Of a DNA stretch of 36,248 nucleotides, positions 24,723 through 33,310 are shown in pieces (position 1 is the stretch's first letter; every line of letters begins with the position of its first letter). Source of the DNA: Desulfofustis sp964433645 (GTDB taxonomy: Bacteria > Desulfobacterota > Desulfobulbia > Desulfobulbales > Desulfocapsaceae); contig CAYSSK010000030.1 of the NCBI GenBank assembly GCA_964433645.1, positions 1-36,248 on the forward strand. Reading direction: 5' to 3'. The notes under the pieces are model-generated. The model searched no databases. It saw nothing but the letters and a program-made list of their open reading frames with translations, and was not told the origin of the DNA. Both the position numbers and the translations under genes were made by a program.

Positions 24723-25535
24723 ATGAGAGGTGCGGCAATCGCCATTGACAGTCTTCAGAAAACATTCGGGCGCACGCAGGTGCTCAAACGTATCAACCTG
24801 ACCATCAAGAGCGGCGAAATGGTGGGCTTGGTCGGTGCCTCGGGTTCCGGAAAGTCCACGCTGATCCGCCTGATCGGCGGTCTGGAGACCATGGATAACA
24901 GCAGCCGGTCCATCGAATTGTTCGGGCAGTCGGTGCAGCTGGCCGGCAAACGTACCGGATTGCAGCGCGCCCTGCGCCGCGATGTCGGTATCGTCTTCCA
25001 GCAGTTCAACCTGGTCGGTCGGCTGTCCCTGCTGGCCAATGTCCTGGTTGGCCGGCTGGCTCATAATCCGAGCTGGAAAGGGATTGTCAAAATGTTTCCG
25101 CGCCAGGAAAAGATTCGCGCGCTGCAGGCGCTCGAGCGGGTCAATATGCTCGACTACGCGCATCAGCGGGCCTCGACGCTGTCCGGCGGCCAGCAGCAGC
25201 GCGGTGCCATTGCCCGAGCCCTGACCCAGGAGGCGAAACTGATCCTGGCCGATGAGCCGATCGCCTCGCTCGATCCGGCATCGTCGGAGCTGGTGATGAA
25301 CCTGCTCGGCGATATCAATCGCGAGGACGGCACGACGGTGGTGGTCTCCCTGCACCAGTTCGACGTGGCGCGCAGCCGCTGTCCGCGCATTGTCGCGATG
25401 AAAGACGGTGAAATCGTCTATGACGGGGATCCGACTCATCTGCGGGAGCGCGACCTGGCCGAGATCTACCGGGCCGAAAATCCTTGTTGCGACAGCACCC
25501 GGAAAATGGTGGAGCCGCTGCTGGAGGCGGTTTGA
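24723..25535 (+). CDS. phnC: phosphonate ABC importer ATPase PhnC
   Basis: A 270-residue import ATPase. Walker A GASGSGKST, signature LSGGQQQRGAIARAL and Walker B LILADEPIASLD are intact, and the FQQFNLVGRLSLLANVLVGR stretch after the Q-loop is typical of PhnC. It powers uptake with PhnD and PhnE. It starts the second phosphonate gene group, 15 kb from the C-P lyase operon. A 65-nt gap precedes phnD. Confidence 0.95.
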   Translation: MRGAAIAIDSLQKTFGRTQVLKRINLTIKSGEMVGLVGASGSGKSTLIRLIGGLETMDNSSRSIELFGQSVQLAGKRTGLQRALRRDVGIVFQQFNLVGRLSLLANVLVGRLAHNPSWKGIVKMFPRQEKIRALQALERVNMLDYAHQRASTLSGGQQQRGAIARALTQEAKLILADEPIASLDPASSELVMNLLGDINREDGTTVVVSLHQFDVARSRCPRIVAMKDGEIVYDGDPTHLRERDLAEIYRAENPCCDSTRKMVEPLLEAV

Positions 25536-25600
25536 CAGGAACGGTTGGTTGCCGTTTGCGGTAAACCAGATCAAAACAAATCAATTCAGGAGGAACGAGA

Positions 25601-26593
25601 ATGTTGCGGAAACTGTTGTTGACCGCCGGCGCGGTGGTGATGAGTGCCGGCATGGCAATGGCCGAGATGCCGAAACAGATCAATTTCGGAATTATCTCCA
25701 CGGAATCGAGCACCGCGCTCGAGGCCGGCTTTTCACCGTTCATGAAAGACCTGGAAGCCTATCTTGGAATTCCGGTCAAATCCTTTTACGCGTCCGATTA
25801 CGGCGGCGTCATCGAAGGGATGCGTTTCAAAAAGGTCGATGTCGCCTGGTTCGGCAACAAATCGGCGATCGAGGCGGTCGATCGCGCCGAGGGCGAAGTG
25901 TTCGCCCAGACCATCAAGGATGACGGTTCGGAAGGCTACTATTCGCTGCTGATCACCCACAAGGATTCCGGCCTGAACAGTTTAGAAGACGTGCTTAAGT
26001 GCGAGGGCGAGCGGTCCTACGGCGCCGGCGACCCGAACTCGACGTCCGGAACGGTCATCCCCGGCTATTACGTGTGGGCGATGCACAACAAGAAACCACA
26101 GGATTGTTTCAAGCGGATCGTCGCCTCCAACCATGAAGGCAACGCCATCGCGGTCGCCACCGGCAAGGTTGATGTGGCCACCAACAACACCGAATCACTG
26201 TACGCCCGGCTGGCCAGGTCCCAGCCTGAGATGGCGGCCAACATCAAGGAAATCTGGCGTTCGCCGCTGATCCCGTCGGATCCGATGGTCTGGCGCAAGG
26301 ACCTGCCGCAGGAGCTGAAGGAGAAAATCCTCTATTTCTTCATTCAGTACGGTCGGTTCGGCGACCTGGACAAGATCGAGCGGGAGCGCGCCAACCTTGC
26401 CAAGATGTCCGACGGCTGGGGGCCGTTTCTCGCCTCCTCCAACGCCCAGCTGATCGAGGTCCGGCAGATCGAGTTGTTCAAAAAGAAGATGAGCGCCCAG
26501 GAAAAGGGTGACGATGCGGCCTTGCAGGACATCGCAGCAGAGGAGCAGAAGCTGAAAAAGTACAACGAGATCATCGGTAAAAGCGGCTATTGA
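25601..26593 (+). CDS. phnD: phosphonate ABC importer periplasmic binding protein PhnD
   Basis: A 330-residue binding protein with a signal peptide cleaved after MAMA. It has the PhnD pattern: NFGIISTESSTALEAGFSPF near the start, then DVAWFGNKSA and GSEGYYSLLITHKDSG. The GAGDPNSTSGTVIPGY loop supplies the phosphonate-binding Ser/Thr residues, and NNTESL is in the second lobe. GGAGG precedes ATG 25601. The ligand could be 2-aminoethylphosphonate or methylphosphonate; sequence alone does not separate them. Confidence 0.94.
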   Translation: MLRKLLLTAGAVVMSAGMAMAEMPKQINFGIISTESSTALEAGFSPFMKDLEAYLGIPVKSFYASDYGGVIEGMRFKKVDVAWFGNKSAIEAVDRAEGEVFAQTIKDDGSEGYYSLLITHKDSGLNSLEDVLKCEGERSYGAGDPNSTSGTVIPGYYVWAMHNKKPQDCFKRIVASNHEGNAIAVATGKVDVATNNTESLYARLARSQPEMAANIKEIWRSPLIPSDPMVWRKDLPQELKEKILYFFIQYGRFGDLDKIERERANLAKMSDGWGPFLASSNAQLIEVRQIELFKKKMSAQEKGDDAALQDIAAEEQKLKKYNEIIGKSGY

Positions 26594-26606
26594 TACAAGG
26601 TGACCA

Positions 26607-26654
26607 TCTTCCGTCAGGGTTTCCCGCGATTGCCGCGGCGGCCTTGACGGAAGA
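26607..26654 (+). other. intercistronic hairpin between phnD and phnE
   Basis: A 13-bp stem (26607-26619 with 26642-26654, one G-T pair) without a T-run. Hairpins at this place in ABC operons protect the binding-protein message from 3' decay and reduce downstream expression, giving more binding protein than permease. That role is inferred. Confidence 0.5.
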
Positions 26655-26735
26655 GACGGTTGGCGGGCGCCGCTTGAACCGGGATTGCAGCTCAGCGGAG
26701 TTCCATCAGCAAAAGCGACACCCCTCGGGATCTTC

Positions 26736-27569
26736 ATGAAAAAAATTCCACCAAGCGGCGGCCGTTGCACCGAGGTGACACCGGCGGTTGCCGAACAACT
26801 CAAACCCCGCTGGCCGATCATCCTCGGCAACATCTCGGTGGCGCTGGTTCTGGCCACCATCCTCGGGATCTCTTATTATCCGTCCGAGATGAACAACTGG
26901 CCGATGCTCTTTACCGATGCCGGCAACATGATGACCTTCGGCAAAGACTTCCTGCGGCCCGATTTCGACGATGTCGGCGTCTTTGTCGAAAAGATGTTGG
27001 AGACCGTCTATATGGCGGTGTGGGGCACCTTTTTGTCGGTATTGTTCGGCGTCGTGTTCGCGCTTCTGTCATCGAACAATATCGCCCCGGCCTGGGTCGT
27101 TTTTCCGGCCCGGCGCCTGATGGACGCCGCCCGGGCCATTAACGAGTTGGTCTTTGCCATCCTGTTCGTCGCCGCGGTCGGCCTCGGGCCGATGGCCGGC
27201 GTGATGGCTCTGTTCATCCACAATCTCGGCATCATCAGCAAGCTTTTCTCCGAGGCCGTCGAGGCCATCGACATGCGCCCGGTGGAGGGCATCCGTTCCA
27301 GCGGCGGCGGCTATCTGCACGAGATCATCTACGGGGTGATACCCCAGGTTCTGCCGCTCTGGGCCAGCTTGACCCTGTACCGCTTCGAGACCAACGTCCG
27401 TTCGGCAACGGTACTCGGCATCGTCGGCGCCGGCGGCATCGGCTTCATTTTCTACGAATCGTTCCGGGCATTCCAGTATGACCGGGCGTCGGCGATTATC
27501 ATCGTCATCGTTGTCGCGGTCAGTCTGATCGATATGTTTTCTTCGCAACTCCGCAAACTGCTGCTCTGA
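26736..27569 (+). CDS. phnE: phosphonate ABC importer permease PhnE
   Basis: A 277-residue inner-membrane permease with about six helices. The coupling-helix EAA loop is visible as EAVEAIDMRPVEGIRSSGGG. The ARAINELVFAILFVAAVGLG stretch and closing VGAGGIGFIFYESFRAFQYD are PhnE hallmarks. ATG 26736 (MKKIPPSGG) is chosen over a TTG start 17 codons upstream, which would translate the intercistronic spacer. The ribosome site is weak, fitting low expression relative to PhnD. Confidence 0.92.
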   Translation: MKKIPPSGGRCTEVTPAVAEQLKPRWPIILGNISVALVLATILGISYYPSEMNNWPMLFTDAGNMMTFGKDFLRPDFDDVGVFVEKMLETVYMAVWGTFLSVLFGVVFALLSSNNIAPAWVVFPARRLMDAARAINELVFAILFVAAVGLGPMAGVMALFIHNLGIISKLFSEAVEAIDMRPVEGIRSSGGGYLHEIIYGVIPQVLPLWASLTLYRFETNVRSATVLGIVGAGGIGFIFYESFRAFQYDRASAIIIVIVVAVSLIDMFSSQLRKLLL

Positions 27570-27587
27570 TCGGGCAGATTACAGACC

Positions 27588-28730
27588 ATGGAACAACGTT
27601 TTCTCAACGCCCGGGTGGTTACCCGCGACCAGATTTTCAACGGCGGCGTGCAGGTGTGCGGCGGTCTGATTAGCGCCGTCGATGAACAACGGCACCATGG
27701 CGCCGCCGCCCGGGGCATCGATTGCGAAGGGGATCTGCTGCTGCCCGGCCTGATCGAGCTGCATACCGACAACCTGGAAAAAAACATTCAGCCCCGTCCC
27801 GGGGTGATCTGGCCATCGATGCTGGCTGCCGCCCTGGCCCATGACAGCCAGGTTGCCGGGGCCGGCATTACCACGGTGTTCGACGCCATTGCCGTCGGTG
27901 GATGGCGGGCCAATTCGCTGCGATCGCGGGTCCTGGCCGACTCGCTGGCGGCCATCGACCAGTGCAACCGGCGGGGCTTTTTCCGGGCCGAGCACCTGAT
28001 TCACCTGCGCTGCGAACTGGCCGACGAACGCCTCGAGGAATTGCTCGAGCGCCACGGCTCCGACGCCGGCGTGCGGCTGCTGTCGCTGATGGACCATACG
28101 CCGGGTCAGCGGCAATGGTCGGACCTCGGCAAGTGGCGGCTGTACCACCGGGAGAAAAAATGGACCGACGAGGAGGCCGACGCGATCGTCCGGGATCTGG
28201 TCCATCGCCAGCAGCGCTATGCGGTCCGGAATCGTCGGCTGGTGGTGGCCCTGGCCCGGGAACGGCAGCTGGTACTGGCCAGTCATGACGATACGACCAT
28301 CGACGATTGCGCCGGTGCGGCCGAAGACGGCGTGGTCATTGCCGAGTTCCCGACAACGCTGGCCGCGGCCCGGGCGGCCCGGCACTATGGGATGGCGGTG
28401 GTTATGGGGGCGCCCAACGCGGTGCGAGGCGAATCGCATTCCGGCAATGTGCCGACCGGCGATGTCGCGGCCGGCCGTCTGCTTGACGGACTCTCCTCCG
28501 ATTACGTGCCGGCCAGCCTGCTCCATGCCGCCTTTCTGCTCGCCGACCGCTGTGATCTGCCACTGCCTGAAACCATCGCCATGGTTACCGTGAATAATGC
28601 GGAAATGGCCGGTTTGGCCGATCGCGGCGAGATCCGTGTCGGCACGCGGGCCGATCTGGTGCGAGTTTCGGTTGTCGACGGCGTGCCCGTGGTCCGCCAG
28701 GTCTGGCGGCAGGGACGCCAGGTCTGCTGA
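27588..28730 (+). CDS. phnM: alpha-D-ribose 1-methylphosphonate 5-triphosphate diphosphatase PhnM (copy 2)
   Basis: A 380-residue amidohydrolase, closer in its motifs to E. coli PhnM than copy 1: LPGLIELH59TDNLEKNIQPRPG, LMDHTPGQRQW, ASHDD and MGAPNAVRGESHSGN are all present. It starts 18 nt after phnE and is thus part of phnCDE-phnM. Two PhnM in one locus may act on different ribose phosphonates, or be a relic of two acquired phn operons; both are inference. Confidence 0.92.
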   Translation: MEQRFLNARVVTRDQIFNGGVQVCGGLISAVDEQRHHGAAARGIDCEGDLLLPGLIELHTDNLEKNIQPRPGVIWPSMLAAALAHDSQVAGAGITTVFDAIAVGGWRANSLRSRVLADSLAAIDQCNRRGFFRAEHLIHLRCELADERLEELLERHGSDAGVRLLSLMDHTPGQRQWSDLGKWRLYHREKKWTDEEADAIVRDLVHRQQRYAVRNRRLVVALARERQLVLASHDDTTIDDCAGAAEDGVVIAEFPTTLAAARAARHYGMAVVMGAPNAVRGESHSGNVPTGDVAAGRLLDGLSSDYVPASLLHAAFLLADRCDLPLPETIAMVTVNNAEMAGLADRGEIRVGTRADLVRVSVVDGVPVVRQVWRQGRQVC

Positions 28731-28799
28731 TTCTGGGCGGGTCGCTGCGATTGCCGCCAGTCGCTTTGCCGGCCGCGATCGGTTCGCGGGCAACACGCC

Positions 28800-29687
28800 T
28801 TACAGCGCCCCGACGGCGCGCAGTGCCCGACCCACGTCCTCTTTGCCTTGCTCGGACAACGGTGTTTGCGGCGGCAGCGGATCACCGACCGGATAGCCCT
28901 GCAATTGCAGGCCGCCCTTGATGCAAGCGGCCAGGTTGTAGCGGGCAAAGGCCTGGTTCAACCCCCACAGTCGTCGTTGCCGATCCATGGCCCTCTGCCA
29001 GTCGCCGCTGCGGCACAGCTCGTAGAGCTCCACACTTTGTCCCGGCGCCAGACAGGCCGGCCCGGCCATCCAACCGACACCGCCGAGCATCATCACGCAG
29101 GCCGGAATATGCGAGGAGGCGGCAAAGACCTGCATCCGTCCCTCGACCCGATTGATGATCGACAACAGCCGGCCGGTGTTGAACGAAGCATCTTTGATAT
29201 AGCCGATATTGACAACATGACTGAGCCGCTCAATGGTCGGCAGACTCAAGTCAGAGCGCTGGAAGTTGGGGTTGGTGTAGAGTACGACAGGCAGCGAGAC
29301 GCTATCGGCGATCGCTTTGAAATAGGTGTAGATGCCCTCTTCGGAGAGTGGAAAATAGGCCTCGAGAATAGCCAGAATACCGCTGCAGCCGAGGTTTGCA
29401 AAGTCGCGCGCCTGTCGGGTTGCATCGGCGATGGTGGTCGAGGCAACGCCGGCGATCACCGGTACTCGACCCGCAGCGGCGGCGATCACGATCTCGACGA
29501 TCCGCCGACGCTGTGTCCAGGACAGGTAGGCGAATTCGCCGGTGGAACCGAGCGGGGTCAGGCCATGGACCCCGGCCTTTATGAGATCGTCGCAGAGTCG
29601 CACCAGCACGTCTTCAACAATGTCGCCGGAAGGGGTGATCGGTGAAACGATATAGGGAAAGACGCCGTGAAAATAGTCGGGTGACAT
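28800..29687 (-). CDS. DapA/NanA family class I aldolase (dihydrodipicolinate synthase-like)
   Basis: A 295-residue TIM-barrel enzyme with the Schiff-base apparatus intact: K165 in GYIKDAS, Y137 in VVLYTNPNF and the GSTGE loop at 47-51. Family members catalyse pyruvate-dependent aldol reactions or the reverse. ATG 29687 has AGGAG at good spacing; the frame is open 34 codons further up but that part looks non-coding. It is not beside lysine genes, and its C-terminal region (AACIKGGLQLQGYPVG) differs from standard DapA, so it may use another substrate. It is convergent with phnM copy 2. Confidence 0.82.
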   Translation of the reverse strand: MSPDYFHGVFPYIVSPITPSGDIVEDVLVRLCDDLIKAGVHGLTPLGSTGEFAYLSWTQRRRIVEIVIAAAAGRVPVIAGVASTTIADATRQARDFANLGCSGILAILEAYFPLSEEGIYTYFKAIADSVSLPVVLYTNPNFQRSDLSLPTIERLSHVVNIGYIKDASFNTGRLLSIINRVEGRMQVFAASSHIPACVMMLGGVGWMAGPACLAPGQSVELYELCRSGDWQRAMDRQRRLWGLNQAFARYNLAACIKGGLQLQGYPVGDPLPPQTPLSEQGKEDVGRALRAVGAL

Positions 29688-29821
29688 GGGGACTCCTGGT
29701 TTGATTGTGGGTGGGGCGGAACATGCGGACAGCACCCCGCTTCTGCAGCGAGCTGCGCACGTGCTTTCAGTATAGCGTGCCGGAAGCACTCAGGCAAGGC
29801 GGGGTGGGTGGTCACCGTTGT

Positions 29822-30283
29822 TCAGGGACGTTCCTGCGGGAGTTTGAAACGGTGGATTTTTTTGACGGATCGACGGTCAATGACGGTCTTTATTCCCGAT
29901 GCGGAGGTCAGGATGAGCCGGTCGGGGCGGATGGTCAACTCCGCTGCTTCGAGGTTCCCGCCCGAAAAAAGCTCGATGATATAATAAAAACGATCGGAGG
30001 GAGCAGGGTGGGGCGCGTTTTCCCGCTCGCCCCGGCGGGCGGCCTCGATTTTCTGCCGGGCGCGGGCGATCATCTCCGGCGTGGCGACGATATCCTGTGG
30101 CATCGTCGTGCTCGATTGTCCCGAGCTCGTCCCGGGCTGTCCGGTGAACGGCAGCGTCTCGTAGGACTCGATAATACGGTGGTAATCGATGTCCGTCAGG
30201 ACGATGCCGGCAAGAACGGCGAAAAAGAGCACCGGTTTGATCGGGATGCCGAAAGCGGTGACTCTTTGGGCTGGCTCGGTCAT
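29822..30283 (-). CDS. unknown membrane-anchored protein
   Basis: A 153-residue protein with one membrane helix (about VLFFAVLAGIVLT) near the N-terminus, a Ser/Thr/Pro-rich linker, then a small C-terminal domain with LTIRPDRLILTSASGIKTVI that may be a beta-strand fold. I recognise no family. The start is uncertain: ATG 30283 places the helix normally, while the frame runs on to 30382 without a better signal. It is divergent from pgl. Confidence 0.5.
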   Translation of the reverse strand: MTEPAQRVTAFGIPIKPVLFFAVLAGIVLTDIDYHRIIESYETLPFTGQPGTSSGQSSTTMPQDIVATPEMIARARQKIEAARRGERENAPHPAPSDRFYYIIELFSGGNLEAAELTIRPDRLILTSASGIKTVIDRRSVKKIHRFKLPQERP

Positions 30284-30323
30284 GATGGGCCGGGGGCAGC
30301 CGGGAGCGGCGGCCGACAGGTGG

Positions 30324-30364
30324 TTGTCATTTGGATGATCTTCTGCTATACGATGATACGTATA
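30324..30364 (+). promoter_or_regulatory. sigma70-type promoter with dyad operator for pgl
   Basis: TTGTCA (30324-30329), 17-nt spacer, TATACG (30347-30352). The -10 is also the left arm of a perfect dyad TATACG-N6-CGTATA (30347-30364), which covers the expected start site near 30359, a layout typical of repression. The pgl ATG lies 35 nt downstream of that point. Confidence 0.5.
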
Positions 30365-30393
30365 AGTTACGAAAAAATCCACCGGGAAACGCT

Positions 30394-31074
30394 ATGATTA
30401 TCCGGGCACAACGGGCGGCAATCCAGCGACAAGCATCCTGGCTGGTCGCCGAGGCGCTGCGCCAGGCCGTCGCCGCTCGCGATCTGGCGGTGCTTGGCGT
30501 CGTCGGCGGTTCCAGTGTCGGCCCCGTTCTGGCCCATCTCGGCCGGGAGCCGGTGGACTGGAACCGGGTCCACCTGTTCATGCTCGATGAACGCTTGGTA
30601 GCCCTCGATCATCCGGACAGCAATTTTCAGCTCGTTTCGTCCTTTGTCGAGCCGTACGTGCCGTCCGACAACCTGCACCCATACCGGCATGAGCCGGCAA
30701 ACGGGCCGGCCGCGCTCGAGCGCTACCGGCAGCTGCTCATGGATTACGGCGGATGTTTTGATGTATCGCTGTTGTCCGCTGGAGCTGACGGGCATATCGC
30801 CTCGCTGTTTCCCGAGCACGAGACGATTCGCAGCAGTGAGCCTTTCTTTCTGCTGACCGAAACAGCCCCGAAGCCGCCGCCTGAACGAATGAGCGCCTCC
30901 CCACGACTGATCGCCGCTTCGGGTACCGCCGTGCTGCTCCTGGTCGGGCATGAAAAACGGGCGGCGTTTCGCGACTACCTCAATGAAGAAGGTCCTGTCG
31001 AACAGTGTCCGGCACGGTTGATCAAGGGTGTGCGTGAACATTTTGTCCTGACCGATTGTGGAGATGAACCATGA
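30394..31074 (+). CDS. pgl: 6-phosphogluconolactonase (Pgl/DevB type)
   Basis: A 226-residue enzyme of the GlcN6P-isomerase-like fold that hydrolyses 6-phosphogluconolactone. VVGGSSVGPVLAHL, FMLDERLV and AGADGHIASLFPEH are the family motifs, the last normally GxGxDGHxASLFP. ATG 30394 is chosen because the protein core starts there. Its stop overlaps the zwf remnant by 4 nt, the gene order of an oxidative pentose phosphate operon. With zwf broken, its substrate supply here is unclear unless another G6P dehydrogenase exists. Confidence 0.85.
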   Translation: MIIRAQRAAIQRQASWLVAEALRQAVAARDLAVLGVVGGSSVGPVLAHLGREPVDWNRVHLFMLDERLVALDHPDSNFQLVSSFVEPYVPSDNLHPYRHEPANGPAALERYRQLLMDYGGCFDVSLLSAGADGHIASLFPEHETIRSSEPFFLLTETAPKPPPERMSASPRLIAASGTAVLLLVGHEKRAAFRDYLNEEGPVEQCPARLIKGVREHFVLTDCGDEP

Positions 31075-31274
31075 CCAGACCCGAGGCACAGATGATCGTC
31101 ATCTTCGGAGCTACCGGAGACCTGGCCATGCCCGACCGGGCGAACATGATCGTCATTCGGGTCCAACCGGACGAGGGCATCGCCTGCCGGAGGCTGATCG
31201 CCGGGTCTGGGTGGAGACGACTCCCGTCGATCGGCGGGTCAGCGTCGATCCGTCAACCGACCGGTCGATCGTGA
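31071..31274 (+). pseudogene. zwf: internally deleted glucose-6-phosphate dehydrogenase remnant
   Basis: The 67-codon frame begins with the NADP-binding start of G6P dehydrogenase (MIVIFGATGDLA) and then passes at once into VIRVQPDEGIA, which belongs near residue 400 of the 480-500-residue enzyme. After that the reading becomes unrecognisable. At least one large internal deletion has thus fused both ends, and a second event spoiled the C-terminus. The 11-nt word ATGATCGTCAT occurs at 31092-31102 and 31146-31156, on each side of the junction. It overlaps pgl by 4 nt, the expected spacing for an intact pgl-zwf pair. Confidence 0.62.
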
Positions 31275-31751
31275 TGCCGGTGCGGACGTTGCACGAGCGG
31301 AGTTGACTCAAAAAGCATTGACACAAACGTAGTACCCAGGTACTCTTCACCGAGTCTGTTTTATTAATCAACTAATTGCTTAATAATCTGAAGGCGCGAC
31401 GATGGTTAACACACCGTGGTAGGCTAACCCATTTGTTTTGGTGCATATACCGTTTATTGAAGTTGATTTTAGCGTAGCGATCTGTCACTATGGACAGGCA
31501 TTTTTCAAGCTCGACACCACGGCATTGATAAGAGCCTGTCGAGGGGTCAACAGCCGGTCGGCACGGGTCGTCAGCACTGCCGGGTGCGGTTGAGACTCGC
31601 GTGATCGCGGTAATCGTCGGAGCAACAGTGTCTACCCGGTGTTGCCGGGAACACCGACCGGGTGAAATGAGCGGCGCGTGTCTGGCCGGGGCGCACTGGG
31701 GGCCGGCATGTCAATCGGTTGATTTGGTTGGAACCATTACGAGAGTTGAAG
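31275..31751. other. AT-richer intergenic region before the redox module
   Basis: No gene is supported in these 477 nt. The first 30 nt may be residual zwf or next-gene sequence. A small palindrome AGTAC-N4-GTACT is at 31329-31342, 6 nt after a TTGACA (31318-31323) that lacks a matching -10. GGTTA and TAACC words around 31410-31430 could pair. The composition shift toward AT suggests a promoter region or a deletion scar. Confidence 0.4.
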
Positions 31752-32504
31752 ATGAAAATAAAAGAACTGGCAACCATGAAAGCGGAATCACCTGATACGC
31801 TGCCATCTGAAGAACGACGGAACTTTCTGAAAATCGGCCTGGCCGTGACCGGGGTCTATCTCGGCGGGACCGTCTTGTCACTGACATCGGTCGTCGATGC
31901 CCTGGCGGAAGGACCGGTACCCAAGGTCGGTAAATATCCCTACAGCCCGCACTACACCATGGTGCTTCGGGAACACCTCTGCATCGATTGCGAGCTCTGT
32001 ATGGAGGCCTGCGTCAAGACCAACAATGTGCCGCCTTACGGATATCGGACCATCATCCTCGAGCGGCGGCGCGACATCGTTGGCGGCGAACAGGAAACCA
32101 TCTTCATGCCGGTACTCTGCAACCAGTGCAACCGGCCGCCCTGTGTCAGGGTCTGCCCGACCACGGCAACCTGGAAAGATGAAAAGACCGGTATCGTGGT
32201 GATGAAGAACAGCCGTTGCATCGGTTGTAAGACCTGTATGGCCGCCTGTCCCTATAATGCCCGCTATTTCAGCGAGGAAACGAGGGCCGTCGACAAGTGT
32301 GATTTTTGCTGGGAAAGCCGTCTTTCCAAAGGAGAAACCACTCCGGCCTGTGTCGAGGCATGTCCCGCCGATGTTCGGGTCTTCGGTGATTTGAGTGATA
32401 CCAACAGCCGGGTCTTTCGGCTGCTCCACACACCGGGGTCGATCGTCTGGGTCCTTCGGCCGGAAACCGGTGCCGTGCCGAATGTCTTTTACACCAATGC
32501 TTGA
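31752..32504 (+). CDS. Tat-exported four-cluster [4Fe-4S] ferredoxin subunit (HybA/DsrO/NrfC type)
   Basis: A 250-residue periplasmic electron-transfer subunit. Twin-arginine signal E-R22-R23-N-F-L-K precedes a hydrophobic stretch. Sixteen Cys form four cluster motifs: C77/80/83/87, C123/126/131/135, C156/159/162/166 and C183/186/200/204. Such subunits normally sit between an NrfD/PsrC quinone-handling protein and a catalytic or cytochrome partner. Both a cytochrome and an NrfD protein follow. ATG 31752 is chosen over an in-frame start at 31719 because the Tat motif is then at normal depth. Confidence 0.9.
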   Translation: MKIKELATMKAESPDTLPSEERRNFLKIGLAVTGVYLGGTVLSLTSVVDALAEGPVPKVGKYPYSPHYTMVLREHLCIDCELCMEACVKTNNVPPYGYRTIILERRRDIVGGEQETIFMPVLCNQCNRPPCVRVCPTTATWKDEKTGIVVMKNSRCIGCKTCMAACPYNARYFSEETRAVDKCDFCWESRLSKGETTPACVEACPADVRVFGDLSDTNSRVFRLLHTPGSIVWVLRPETGAVPNVFYTNA

Positions 32505-32589
32505 GATGCGATGCTTTGCGGATACAGAATCGAGTCAAGAATACCACCAGTGATGCTCACCTGAGTTGTGGAGCATGCGGGAGAGAAGA

Positions 32590-33264
32590 ATGAAAAAGAT
32601 AGTTGCAACAGGATTCGCCGGTGCCGTTCTCTTAACGTATTTGCTGATCTCCGCTGCGGATCAGCCCCCTGTCGAGGAACCCTACGACGAGGATGCCTAC
32701 GGTCCGGAGGCGCTGATCGTCTGGGACGAGCCGGTCAAGGGTGTTTTTTTCAGTCATCAGCTGCATACCATGGAGATGGGGCTTGATTGCGAATCCTGCC
32801 ACGACGATCTCTTTGAGATGGAGGCCGGTGCCGCCGAAGGGCAGGACGATTTTACGATGGCCGCCATGGGCGACGGGCTGTATTGCGGCGCCTGTCATGA
32901 CGGCAGCATGGCGTTCGACGTGAACTCGCAATGCGCCTCCTGTCACCGTGAGCCGGAAGATGCCATTGTCTGGACCAAACCGGTTAAAGCCGTGATCTTC
33001 GAACATGAGACCCATTCGGCAGATATCGGACTTGACTGCGAATCCTGTCACGACGATCTGTTCACGATGCAGGCCGGCGCCGCCGAACAGGCCGATGATT
33101 TTGTCATGGAATCCCTCTACGACGGCCTCTACTGCGGTGCCTGCCACGACGGCAGTACCGCTTTTGCTTCCGATACCCGCTGCACGGCCTGTCATATCGG
33201 GGTCAGAGGCTATGGCCGACTGATGGGTGAAACGGAGGATTCGGCGCACGGGACCGAACACTGA
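32590..33264 (+). CDS. exported hexahaem c7-type cytochrome built of two triheme repeats
   Basis: A 224-residue cytochrome with an N-terminal signal or anchor and six CxxCH motifs, beginning at C67, C99, C115, C150, C182 and C198. The second three lie exactly 83 residues after the first three, and flanking text repeats too (GLDCESCHDDLF, YCGACHDGS), so it is a tandem duplication of one triheme c7-type domain. H56/H59 and H139/H142 supply likely axial ligands. GGGAGA precedes ATG 32590; ATG 32575 is a possible alternative. It probably takes electrons from, or gives them to, the Fe-S subunit in the periplasm. Confidence 0.92.
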   Translation: MKKIVATGFAGAVLLTYLLISAADQPPVEEPYDEDAYGPEALIVWDEPVKGVFFSHQLHTMEMGLDCESCHDDLFEMEAGAAEGQDDFTMAAMGDGLYCGACHDGSMAFDVNSQCASCHREPEDAIVWTKPVKAVIFEHETHSADIGLDCESCHDDLFTMQAGAAEQADDFVMESLYDGLYCGACHDGSTAFASDTRCTACHIGVRGYGRLMGETEDSAHGTEH

Positions 33265-33272
33265 GCCACCGG

Positions 33273-33310
33273 CGAGTGGTTCCGCCGGCATGCGCCGGCG
33301 GAACCACTCG
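33273..33310. terminator. perfect 17-bp hairpin after the cytochrome gene
   Basis: Arms 33273-33289 and 33294-33310 pair perfectly around loop ATGC, 9 nt after the stop. It is very stable. No T-run follows, so it may attenuate rather than fully end transcription into the two downstream genes of the same module. Confidence 0.55.
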
